From contig NZ_SNVW01000001.1 of the NCBI RefSeq assembly GCF_004361695.1, positions 248,001-312,000 on the forward strand: 64,000 nucleotides of DNA, written 5' to 3'. Below the pieces are notes generated by a model. That model was not told the origin of the DNA, did not search any database, and saw only the letters and a program-made list of their open reading frames with translations. Position 1 is the first letter of the stretch. Each line of letters begins with the position of its first letter. This DNA comes from Curtobacterium flaccumfaciens. GTDB lineage: Bacteria; Actinomycetota; Actinomycetes; Actinomycetales; Microbacteriaceae. Made by a program: the position numbers and the translations under genes. Positions 25,889 through 33,577 of the stretch are shown in pieces.

Positions 25889-26518
25889 ATGCCTGCCACC
25901 CCGACGACGCGCGATGTGTTCGTGTCCAAGTTCAACCGCGGACTCGCGATCGCCCTCTGGCTGATCGTCGCCCTGCTCGTCGTCACGACCGTGCTGAACG
26001 ACGCGACCTGGCAGGACCGCGCGCTCGCACTCGTGCCGACGGCGTTCGGCGTCCTGCTCGGCTGGGTGGCGCTCTGGCGTCCGCGTCTGGCGGTCGACGA
26101 CGACGGCATCGAGGTCGTCAACGTCTTCCACACGGTGCGGGTGCCCTGGGCGGCGCTCGTGCACGTCGACACGCGATTCGCCCTGACGCTCGTCACGCCG
26201 AACCGACGCGTGGCGGTCTGGGCCGCCCCGGCGCCCGGTCGTGCCGGTGTCGCCCTGGCTCGTCGGCAGAACCAGCGGCACGGACGCGTCGTCCCCGACG
26301 CCGAGGACGGCAACCGCCGCGCGGGCGACCTGCTGTCCACCGCGTCCGGAGACGCCGCGTACCTGATCCGGCAGCGCTGGCACGACCTGCGCGAACGCGA
26401 CGCCATCGAGCTCGGCACCGCCGACAGCGTGCGCGTGCCGGTCACCCTGCACTGGCTGTCGATCGTGCTGCTCGCGGCGACCGCCGTTGGCGGCTGGTTC
26501 GCCATCGCGGCGCGCTAG
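25889..26518 (+). CDS. PH-domain membrane protein (paralogue 2), inside the ABC operon on the opposite strand
   Basis: The protein has 209 residues. One or two N-terminal membrane helices (IALWLIVALLVVTTVL and the next segment ending GWVALWRPR) lead into a PH-like domain (LAVDDDGIEVVNVFHTVRVPW). A C-terminal helix (WLSIVLLAATAVGGWFA) closes it. The architecture and WRPR junction match the protein at 22630. It sits between dppC-like and the ATPase gene of a minus-strand operon, so the operon transcript must read through it antisense. Function unknown. Confidence 0.78.
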   Translation: MPATPTTRDVFVSKFNRGLAIALWLIVALLVVTTVLNDATWQDRALALVPTAFGVLLGWVALWRPRLAVDDDGIEVVNVFHTVRVPWAALVHVDTRFALTLVTPNRRVAVWAAPAPGRAGVALARRQNQRHGRVVPDAEDGNRRAGDLLSTASGDAAYLIRQRWHDLRERDAIELGTADSVRVPVTLHWLSIVLLAATAVGGWFAIAAR

Positions 26519-26532
26519 GACACGGGGGGACG

Positions 26533-27558
26533 TCACGCGCTGATCATCTCCGAGCCGGACGTGTTCTCCGGCGCGTCGGCCTCACGCGTCTTGCGCAGGC
26601 TGAACCGCTTCGAGCGCGGGTCGAACGCGTCGCGCAGGCCGTCACCGATGAAGTTCACGCACAGCGCGAGCAGCACGATGAACGAGGCCGGCCACCAGAA
26701 CAGGTACGGACGTGTCTGGAACGCCGACTGGTTCTGGCTGATGAGCAGACCGAGCGACGAGTCCGGCGCCTTGATGCCGTAGCCGAGGTAGCTCAGGGCC
26801 GTCTCGAGCAGGATCGCGGAGGCGATGAGGAGCGTCGCGGAGACGATGATCACGCCGATCGCGTTCGGCAGGATGTGCCGGAAGATGATCCGGATGTCCG
26901 ACGCCCCCGCGACCCGGGCCGCCTCGACGAACTCGCGCTCACGGAGCGACAGGAACTCGGCGCGGACGAGACGGGCGATGACCATCCAGGACACCAGACC
27001 GAGCAGGAGCGCCAGGCCCCACGCCCCGAGGCCGTTGGCCGTCTTGCCGACCACGGCACCGATCACGATCGCCGGGATGACGATGAAGATGTCGGTGATG
27101 CGCATCAGGATCGCGTCGACGACGCCGCGGAAGTAGCCCGCGACCGCACCGACGACCACGCCGATGAACGTCGCGAACAGGCCGATGACGATCATGACGA
27201 GCACGGAGTTCTGGATGCCGCGCATCGTCAGGGCGAAGTAGTCCTTGCCGATGCGGTCCTGCCCGAACGGGTGGTCCGAGGTCGGAGCGCCACCGTTCTG
27301 CAGGTCCTCGAGCGCCTTGTACGAGTAGTGCCACCAGCCGGGGATCGGACCGAGGCCGACCGCCGAGACGGCGAAGAGCAGCACGAGGACGTAGAGCACC
27401 AGCGCCACGACCGCGAGGCGGTTCGCGAGGAAGCGGCGGAGGATGATCCGCCCCTGGCTCTCACCGATCTGCTTCTCGTGCGAGCCCGGGGTGTTCCCCG
27501 TCTCGAGGCCGTCGCCGATGTTGGGTTCGAGCGGTGCGCCGCCCTGGATCGTGCTCAT
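26533..27558 (-). CDS. Oligopeptide ABC transporter permease (DppC-like)
   Basis: The protein has 341 residues. A cytosolic N-tail, then RFLANRLAVVALVLYVLVLLF and about six helices in total. The EAA loop EFVEAARVAGASDIRIIFRHILPNA is typical of the OppC/DppC family, and it has DHPFGQDRIGKDYF. ATG 27558 has AGGAGGG seven bases upstream. It forms the membrane heterodimer with the DppB-like protein. Confidence 0.92.
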   Translation of the reverse strand: MSTIQGGAPLEPNIGDGLETGNTPGSHEKQIGESQGRIILRRFLANRLAVVALVLYVLVLLFAVSAVGLGPIPGWWHYSYKALEDLQNGGAPTSDHPFGQDRIGKDYFALTMRGIQNSVLVMIVIGLFATFIGVVVGAVAGYFRGVVDAILMRITDIFIVIPAIVIGAVVGKTANGLGAWGLALLLGLVSWMVIARLVRAEFLSLREREFVEAARVAGASDIRIIFRHILPNAIGVIIVSATLLIASAILLETALSYLGYGIKAPDSSLGLLISQNQSAFQTRPYLFWWPASFIVLLALCVNFIGDGLRDAFDPRSKRFSLRKTREADAPENTSGSEMISA

Positions 27559-27643
27559 CGGGTTCCCTCCTGGGGGTGCACTGCCGTGGAGTGGCCGGCC
27601 GCGCTCGTGGCGCGACGACCCTGCATCGTGGTCCGGGGCGCGG

Positions 27644-29167
27644 TCATCGGACACGCACCCGCGGGTCGAGGGCCGAGTAGGCCAGGTCGGCGAGGAAGTT
27701 GAACGCGATCGCGGTGATCGCGATGACGAGGAAGTACCCCATCACCGGGTTCACATCGGTGATCGACAGACCGCTGTTGAACAGGCTGCCCATGCCGGAG
27801 ATCGCGAAGACCCGCTCGGTGATGATCGCGCCACCGAGGAGTGCGCCGACGTCCGTCGCCACGAGCGTCGCGATCGGGATGAGCATGTTGCGGAGCGCGT
27901 GGCGCACGATGACGGTGCGCTCCGGCAGGCCCTTCGCGCGGGCGGTGCGCACGTAGTCCTGGTCGAGGACCTCGAGCATGCCCGAGCGGGAGTACCGCGT
28001 GTAGCTCGCGAAGCTGATGAGCAGGAGCGAGATCGTCGGCAGCAGCAGGTGCGTGTAGGTGTCGATGCCGGTGATCCAGAAGTCACCGGTGAGGCCCGGC
28101 GTCTGCGAACCCACCGTCGCGATCGGACGCGACACGTAGTTCTGCGTGTAGTCGATCCACGAGCGCATGAAGCGGTCGAGCAGGATGACCCCGGCGCTGA
28201 GGAACGCCGTCAGCGCACCGATGCGCATCATCAGCCCCCGGTCGTGGCCACCGACGAAGAAGCCGGACGCCAGGCCGACCAGGACGGTCACGACGGCGAG
28301 GATGAAGATCGTCGCGCCGGACGACACGTTGAGCAGACCCTGCAGCGCGAAGTAGCAGATGATCGCGACGAGGACGTTGATCCCCGCGACGAGCCACGCA
28401 CGGCGGTTCTTCGTACCGGCGAGCAGGGCGACCATGGCCACGCCGATGCCGGCGCTGAACAGGATGACGAACACCGGGCCGAGCGACGGGTCCGTGAACC
28501 AGCCCGTGGCCTGCATGAGCAGCAGCATGCCGGCGGTCACGACGGCGCTGATCGCGCCCACCATGAGTCGTCGCTTCAGGACGCCACCGACGATGAGCTG
28601 GATGACCAGGCCGACGATGACCGCGATGAGCACGAGTGTCACCGGTGGGATCTTCGGGTCGACCAGGAAGTTGTTGTAGTCGAGCGCGATGAACGACTTC
28701 AGGAGCACGGCCATCAGGAAGGACGGCAGCGAGTACAGGAAGAAGCTGACCAGCGTGATCGAGTAGTCGAAGCCCGAGTAGACGCGGAGGGCGGTGACGA
28801 CGCCGAGGCCGATGCCGAAGATGATCGCCAGGATGAACGAGAACGTCACCAGCTGGATCGTCGAGCCGACGGCCTGCGGGAGGAGCTCCGCGACGGGCTG
28901 GTTGCTGAACGTGGTGCCGAGGTCGCACTGGCCGATCACGCACTTGCCGACGCCGGTGATCCAGATGCCCCAGCGGAGCGGCGGGATGACGTCGAGGTGC
29001 TGGGCCGCGGTCCGTGCAGCGATGAGCTGGTCACGGTTCGGCGAGTTGCTGCTCTGGAGGTCCTGCAGGGGGTTCCCCGCGATCGCCGCCAGGTTGTACA
29101 TGATGAACGACGCAGCGATGAGGATGAGGACCGAGACGAGGATCCGTCTCGCGATGAAACTCACCAT
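27644..29167 (-). CDS. Oligopeptide ABC transporter permease (DppB-like) with extra membrane insertion
   Basis: The protein has 507 residues, against about 310-340 for ordinary DppB. The N-terminus (ARRILVSVLILIAASFIMYNLA) and C-terminal permease core with EAA loop DYVRTARAKGLPERTVIVRHALRN are normal. Between them residues about 165-335 add several helices (VTLVLIAVIVGLVIQLIVGG, AISAVVTAGMLLL, FVILFSAGIGVAMVALL, WLVAGINVLVAIICYFAL). This enlarged form occurs in some actinobacterial peptide transporters. It is encoded 173 bp downstream of the binding-protein start-to-stop gene boundary, after a hairpin. Confidence 0.9.
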   Translation of the reverse strand: MVSFIARRILVSVLILIAASFIMYNLAAIAGNPLQDLQSSNSPNRDQLIAARTAAQHLDVIPPLRWGIWITGVGKCVIGQCDLGTTFSNQPVAELLPQAVGSTIQLVTFSFILAIIFGIGLGVVTALRVYSGFDYSITLVSFFLYSLPSFLMAVLLKSFIALDYNNFLVDPKIPPVTLVLIAVIVGLVIQLIVGGVLKRRLMVGAISAVVTAGMLLLMQATGWFTDPSLGPVFVILFSAGIGVAMVALLAGTKNRRAWLVAGINVLVAIICYFALQGLLNVSSGATIFILAVVTVLVGLASGFFVGGHDRGLMMRIGALTAFLSAGVILLDRFMRSWIDYTQNYVSRPIATVGSQTPGLTGDFWITGIDTYTHLLLPTISLLLISFASYTRYSRSGMLEVLDQDYVRTARAKGLPERTVIVRHALRNMLIPIATLVATDVGALLGGAIITERVFAISGMGSLFNSGLSITDVNPVMGYFLVIAITAIAFNFLADLAYSALDPRVRVR

Positions 29168-29340
29168 GGGCGATGGGTGCCTCTCCGGTGTGGTGGATCG
29201 TACTGCTGGTCGTCCGATCGGGCGGCCCGAGCAGCAAGAGTACTGGGTCCCGCGTTGCGGTCGTCTTCGACATCGCACAGCGGTGGGTGCCGGGGTCTCC
29301 GGCGAAGAGTGGTGCCGGACAGGGTCCCGGCTCACGGGAG

Positions 29341-29367
29341 GGCGCCGGACTCGTCGAGTCCGGCGCC
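29341..29367 (-). terminator. Intra-operon hairpin between binding protein and permease genes
   Basis: It has perfect 13-bp arms (GGCGCCGGACTCG / CGAGTCCGGCGCC) around one base, 36 bp after the binding-protein stop. It probably stabilises or partially terminates the transcript, so that the binding protein is made in excess over the membrane components. Confidence 0.75.
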
Positions 29368-29403
29368 CCCTCGTGTGTGGTGCTGATCAGCGACCGGTCA
29401 GGA

Positions 29404-31164
29404 TCACTTGGTCCAGTCCCAGACGTTCCAGAAGATGCCCGTCTGGCCGCCGAAGTAGTCGACGCCCTTCAGGTTCGAACCGGTGGCGAAGAGCCCCGGG
29501 CTCTGGAACAGCGGGAGGCCGTAGCCCTGCTCGAAGGCGATCTTGTCGATCTGCTGCTTCATGTCGTTGAGCTTCGACTCGTCCAGCGTCGTCTGCGTGT
29601 CCACAGCGAGCTTCGAGGCCTCCTCGTTGGCGAACTTGTTGTAGTTGCCCGAGTTGTTGGTCTGGAAGAGCTGCGGGATCGCGGCGTTGCCGGCACCCGG
29701 GTTGACCCAGCCGAAGATCGACGCGTCGTAGTCGCCGCCCGCGAGGAGCGAGGACCAGTCCGGCGAACCGCCGTCGACGACCTTGATGCCGGCCTTGGCA
29801 GCCGAGGCCTGGATCGCCTGGAACGTGTCCACGCGGTTCGGGTTCTCGGTGTTGTAGAGGATCTTGATCGACGGGGTGGCGCCGTTCAGGAGCTTCTTCG
29901 CCTGGTCGATGTCGACCTTCGAGTACTCGTCGGAGTCGTTGTTCTTGACCGCGTCCTCGTAGCCGTCCTGGCCCGGCAGGTAGAGCTGCGAGTCGAGGAC
30001 CTTGGCGTCCTTGTTGATCGGGGTGACGATCGACTTCAGGATCTGCTCACGCGGGATGGTGAGGAGGAACGCCTTGCGGACGTTCTCGTCCTTGAACACG
30101 GACGCGCCGAAGTTCAGGTCGAGGTGGTCGTACGCGACCTGTGCACCCTCGATGACCTTCACGCCGGAGGCCTCGTCGAGCGCCTTCACCGTGTCGGCCG
30201 AGGCCTGCGGCTGGATCGCGTCGACCTCGCCGTTCTGGAGGGCCGTGACCTGGGCGTTCGCGTCACCGATGAAGCGGACGACGAGCTTGCCGAACTTGAC
30301 CTTGTGCTCGCCCGTGTACTCGGGGTTCGGCACGAGGGTCATCGACTGCTTCGGGGTCCACGCGGAGACCATGAGCGGACCGCCGGAGACGAGGAGCTTC
30401 TTGTCGCTCGGCAGGCTGGTCTTGTCGTAGCCGGTGTTGACGAAGTCGGCGACCTTCTTGAGGGTCTCGTTCGCCGCGGCGGGCTTGGCCGGGTCACCCG
30501 CGGGGGTGTCCTTGAGGGCCTTGAGCAGATCGTCGGTGGTCGTGCCCGCCTCGTCCGCGACGACGTGCGCCGGGAACTGGATCGGGTTGACGAGGTTCCA
30601 GTCGACGTAAGGTTCCTTGTACGTCAGGGTGATCGACGTCTTGGTGATGTCGCTCGGGTAGTCCGTCTTGAACGGCGAGGCTGAGGCGAGGGAGAAGTAC
30701 TGCGTCCCGCTCGTGACCTTGCCGTCGGCGTCCTGCGTGGCCGAGTCGTAGTAGCCGGACGCCTGCGCCCAGCCCAGGAGGAGGTCGTCAGAGGTGATCG
30801 CCTTGCCGTCGGACCACTTCGCGTCCTTGTTCAGCGTGTACTTGACGGTCAGCGGGTCGTCGCTGAGCTTCTTGACCGTGCCGAGGTCGGTGTTCGGCGT
30901 GATCTTGTAGTCCGACCCCAGCGTCACGAACTGCGGCTGGGTCATGTAGTTGATCATGCCGTTCATGTCCAGGTTGCCCTGGGGGGTGTTGAAGTTGAAC
31001 GACGTGACTTCGTTGACCTGCGCGACCGTGACGGTCTTGTTCGACGCCGAACCGGACTCGTTGGCACTCGGAGAGGTGGTGCAGCCAGCGAGGGCGATCG
31101 CGGCCGCCCCGGCCAGGGCGACGGCGCCGAGCAGCTGGCGTCCCCGCTTCTTGGTGATGTTCAC
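29404..31164 (-). CDS. Family 5 oligopeptide-binding lipoprotein
   Basis: The protein has 586 residues from GTG 31164 with AGGAGG upstream. A signal peptide ends in lipobox LAGC (Cys28). SBP family 5 sequence follows (KITPNTDLGTVKKLSDDPLTVKYTL, then WSDGKAITSDDLLLGW and GPLMVSAWTPKQSMTLV). It is lipid-anchored outside and captures peptides for the DppB/C permease. It is the first gene of the operon; a promoter is visible at 31232-31260. Confidence 0.93.
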   Translation of the reverse strand: MNITKKRGRQLLGAVALAGAAAIALAGCTTSPSANESGSASNKTVTVAQVNEVTSFNFNTPQGNLDMNGMINYMTQPQFVTLGSDYKITPNTDLGTVKKLSDDPLTVKYTLNKDAKWSDGKAITSDDLLLGWAQASGYYDSATQDADGKVTSGTQYFSLASASPFKTDYPSDITKTSITLTYKEPYVDWNLVNPIQFPAHVVADEAGTTTDDLLKALKDTPAGDPAKPAAANETLKKVADFVNTGYDKTSLPSDKKLLVSGGPLMVSAWTPKQSMTLVPNPEYTGEHKVKFGKLVVRFIGDANAQVTALQNGEVDAIQPQASADTVKALDEASGVKVIEGAQVAYDHLDLNFGASVFKDENVRKAFLLTIPREQILKSIVTPINKDAKVLDSQLYLPGQDGYEDAVKNNDSDEYSKVDIDQAKKLLNGATPSIKILYNTENPNRVDTFQAIQASAAKAGIKVVDGGSPDWSSLLAGGDYDASIFGWVNPGAGNAAIPQLFQTNNSGNYNKFANEEASKLAVDTQTTLDESKLNDMKQQIDKIAFEQGYGLPLFQSPGLFATGSNLKGVDYFGGQTGIFWNVWDWTK

Positions 31165-31231
31165 TCTGTGATCCTCCTGATGGAATGTGATCGAACGTGC
31201 AGGAGGCAGGACCCACGGCGCGTTCCCCAGA

Positions 31232-31260
31232 ACCATAGGTGCGGGTCGGAAGGCGCTCAA
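31232..31260 (-). promoter_or_regulatory. Promoter of the oligopeptide ABC operon
   Basis: On the minus strand TTGAGC (31260-31255) and TATGGT (31237-31232) are separated by 17 bp, a good sigma-70-type match. They lie about 68 bp upstream of the GTG of the binding-protein gene. The 329-bp spacer up to the divergent S9 peptidase gene holds no ORF I can support. Confidence 0.55.
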
Positions 31261-31493
31261 AATCTCCGGCGAAGTTGTTACACATCGGAAACGTGTGCGG
31301 CGGATCGTTGCGTGAGACTGTGGATACTTGCGCCGCGAAGGTGCCATGCGCAACGCGTGCGCTTGACCCCGCAACGGATTCTGAACAGTCTTGCGGCGGG
31401 CCCTCAAGCCGATGAACGCTCGGGAAACGCCTCGGGACGCGTACCGGGGCGATCCGCCCCGCGTCCGGCGGTTACTGGCCGTAGCGTGAACAC

Positions 31494-33476
31494 GTGCTCG
31501 CGAACGACATCCACCACCTCCACGTCCCTTCGTCCCCGACCCTCAGCGGCGATCCGCGGCAGGGCGGTGCGGCCTTCGTCGCGGTGTCCCGCCCCGACCT
31601 CGACGCCGATGCCTACCGCAGCACCGTCGAGCGGGTGACCGCCGACGGCGTCGTGCGCTGGACCGCCGGCGACCGGGACTCCTCGCCGGTCCTCTCCCCC
31701 GACGGCCGCTCGCTCGCCTTCCTCCGCTCCGTCGACGACGAACACGGCGCCCCGCACCCGCAGCTCGCCGTCGCGCCGGTGGACGGCGGCGAGGCCCGCG
31801 TCGTCACCGCGCTCCCGCTCGGCGCGGGCTCGCCCGTCTGGTCACCCGACTCCACACGCGTCGCCGTGACGGCGCGGTTCCCCGAGCCGGGCCGGTACGG
31901 CACCGCCGTCCCCGGCGGCGACCGTCGACCCGCATCGAACGCCGAGGCGCCGCGACTCATCACGCGCCTCGACTTCCACGTCGACGGCACCGGCTACCTG
32001 CTCGACAAGCCGCAGCAGCTCGTCGTCGTCGACGTCACGGACCGCGCGGCGGCACCGGTCGAGACCGCCCTCACGAGCGCACCGTGCTCCTTGGCCGCGC
32101 CGGCCTGGTACCCGGAGGGCGACGCCCTGCTCGTCGTCGCGCCGCGGGACCTCGGCGAGCGGGAGACCCACGACGACGACCTGTACCGGGTCGACGCCAC
32201 GGACGGCACGATCGCCCTCGCCGTCCGGAGCGAGGGATCCGTCAGCTCCAGCACGGTCGCGGCCGACGGCACGATCCACTACGTCGGGGCGTCCCACCTC
32301 GACGGCCGCCTGGTCGGCGAGCCCGAGGGCCTCTGGTCGGTGACGGACGGCGGAGACCCCGTCCGGCGCACCGCGCGCGAGACCGTCGACGTCGCCAGCG
32401 CCCCGGTGCTGCACGGCGACGACGTCCTGGTGTCCGTGCTCGACCGCGGCACCGTGGTCGTCCGCCGCGTCCCCGCGGGCACGACCACCGCGCTGCAGCT
32501 CGACGAGCTCCCGACGGTCCTCGGTGGGCACCTCGTCGTCTCCGGCTTCGACGTCGACGGCGACGTGCTCGTCGCGACGGCGGCCACGACGGACTCCCCC
32601 GGCGAACTGCACGTGGTCGACCTGACCACAGGGGGCGACACCGCGGTCCTCACCGACCTCGCCGCACCGCTCCGCGAGCACGCGGCAGCACCCGGCGTCC
32701 GTCGCATCGAGGAGCTCACCGGCACCTCCGCCGACGGCACCCCGGTGCACGGCTGGGTGGTCCTGCCCGAGGGCGACGGCCCCCACCCCGTCCTCCGCGT
32801 GGTGCACGGCGGACCGTTCGGACAGGACACCTGGGCGTTCTTCGACGAGGCGCAGGTCTACGCCAGCGCCGGCTACGCCGTCGTCATCGGCAACCCCCGC
32901 GGCTCCGGCGGCTACGGGCTCGAGCACGGCCGTGCGGTCATCGGCGCGATGGGGACCGTCGACGTGGACGACGTCCTCGCCCTGCTCGATGCGGCCCTGG
33001 AACGCCCCGACCTCGACGCCTCCCGCGTCGGCATCATGGGCGGCTCGTACGGCGGGTTCATGACGAGCTGGGTCGCCGCGCACCACGGCGACCGGTTCGT
33101 CGCGGCCTGGAGCGAGCGGGCCGTCAACGCCTGGGACTCCTTCGCCGGCAGCTCGGACATCGGCTGGTTCTTCGCCGACGCCTACGTCGGTCCGGACCCG
33201 GAGGAGCAGCGTCGCCGCAGCCCCCTGACGTACGCCGGCCAGGTCACGATCCCGTTCATGGTGGCGCACTCGGAAGAGGACTGGCGCTGCCCGATCGAGC
33301 AGGGGCACCGGCAGTTCGTCGCGCTCAAGCGCGCGGGCGTCGACGCGTCGTTCCTCGTGTTCCCCGGAGAGGGACACGAGCTGTCCCGCTCGGGTCGCCC
33401 CTGGCACCGCGTGCAGCGGTTCGAGCACGTGCTCGCGTGGTGGGCGAAGCACCTGCCCGTCACGCCGGTCGCCTGA
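31494..33476 (+). CDS. S9 family acylaminoacyl/prolyl oligopeptidase
   Basis: The protein has 660 residues. The N-terminal ~400 residues are WD40/beta-propeller-like (TolB-type SPVLSPDGRSLAFLR). The C-terminal alpha/beta hydrolase has nucleophile Ser518 in GGSYGGFMTSW, Asp596 in HSEEDWRCPIEQ and His628 in PGEGHELSR. It is cytosolic (no signal peptide) and degrades short peptides. It is divergent from the peptide-uptake operon, so it may process imported peptides. It has a GTG start and ends at a long palindrome. Confidence 0.93.
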   Translation: MLANDIHHLHVPSSPTLSGDPRQGGAAFVAVSRPDLDADAYRSTVERVTADGVVRWTAGDRDSSPVLSPDGRSLAFLRSVDDEHGAPHPQLAVAPVDGGEARVVTALPLGAGSPVWSPDSTRVAVTARFPEPGRYGTAVPGGDRRPASNAEAPRLITRLDFHVDGTGYLLDKPQQLVVVDVTDRAAAPVETALTSAPCSLAAPAWYPEGDALLVVAPRDLGERETHDDDLYRVDATDGTIALAVRSEGSVSSSTVAADGTIHYVGASHLDGRLVGEPEGLWSVTDGGDPVRRTARETVDVASAPVLHGDDVLVSVLDRGTVVVRRVPAGTTTALQLDELPTVLGGHLVVSGFDVDGDVLVATAATTDSPGELHVVDLTTGGDTAVLTDLAAPLREHAAAPGVRRIEELTGTSADGTPVHGWVVLPEGDGPHPVLRVVHGGPFGQDTWAFFDEAQVYASAGYAVVIGNPRGSGGYGLEHGRAVIGAMGTVDVDDVLALLDAALERPDLDASRVGIMGGSYGGFMTSWVAAHHGDRFVAAWSERAVNAWDSFAGSSDIGWFFADAYVGPDPEEQRRRSPLTYAGQVTIPFMVAHSEEDWRCPIEQGHRQFVALKRAGVDASFLVFPGEGHELSRSGRPWHRVQRFEHVLAWWAKHLPVTPVA

Positions 33477-33486
33477 CCGGACTGAC

Positions 33487-33534
33487 GACGGACGGGAGGC
33501 GCGGTGCCAGCTGGCACCGCGCCTCCCGTCCGTC
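33487..33534. repeat. Dispersed gene-end palindrome, copy 3 (perfect, no loop)
   Basis: It is a perfect 48-bp palindrome with 24-bp arms meeting at CCAG|CTGG. It lies between the convergent S9 peptidase and gcvP genes. The core GGGAGGCGCGGTGCCAG is shared with copies at 49009 and 58643. Confidence 0.92.
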
Positions 33535-33577
33535 TGCCGATGCGTCCCGTCTGCTGGTGCGTCGAGGACGCGGGTCG

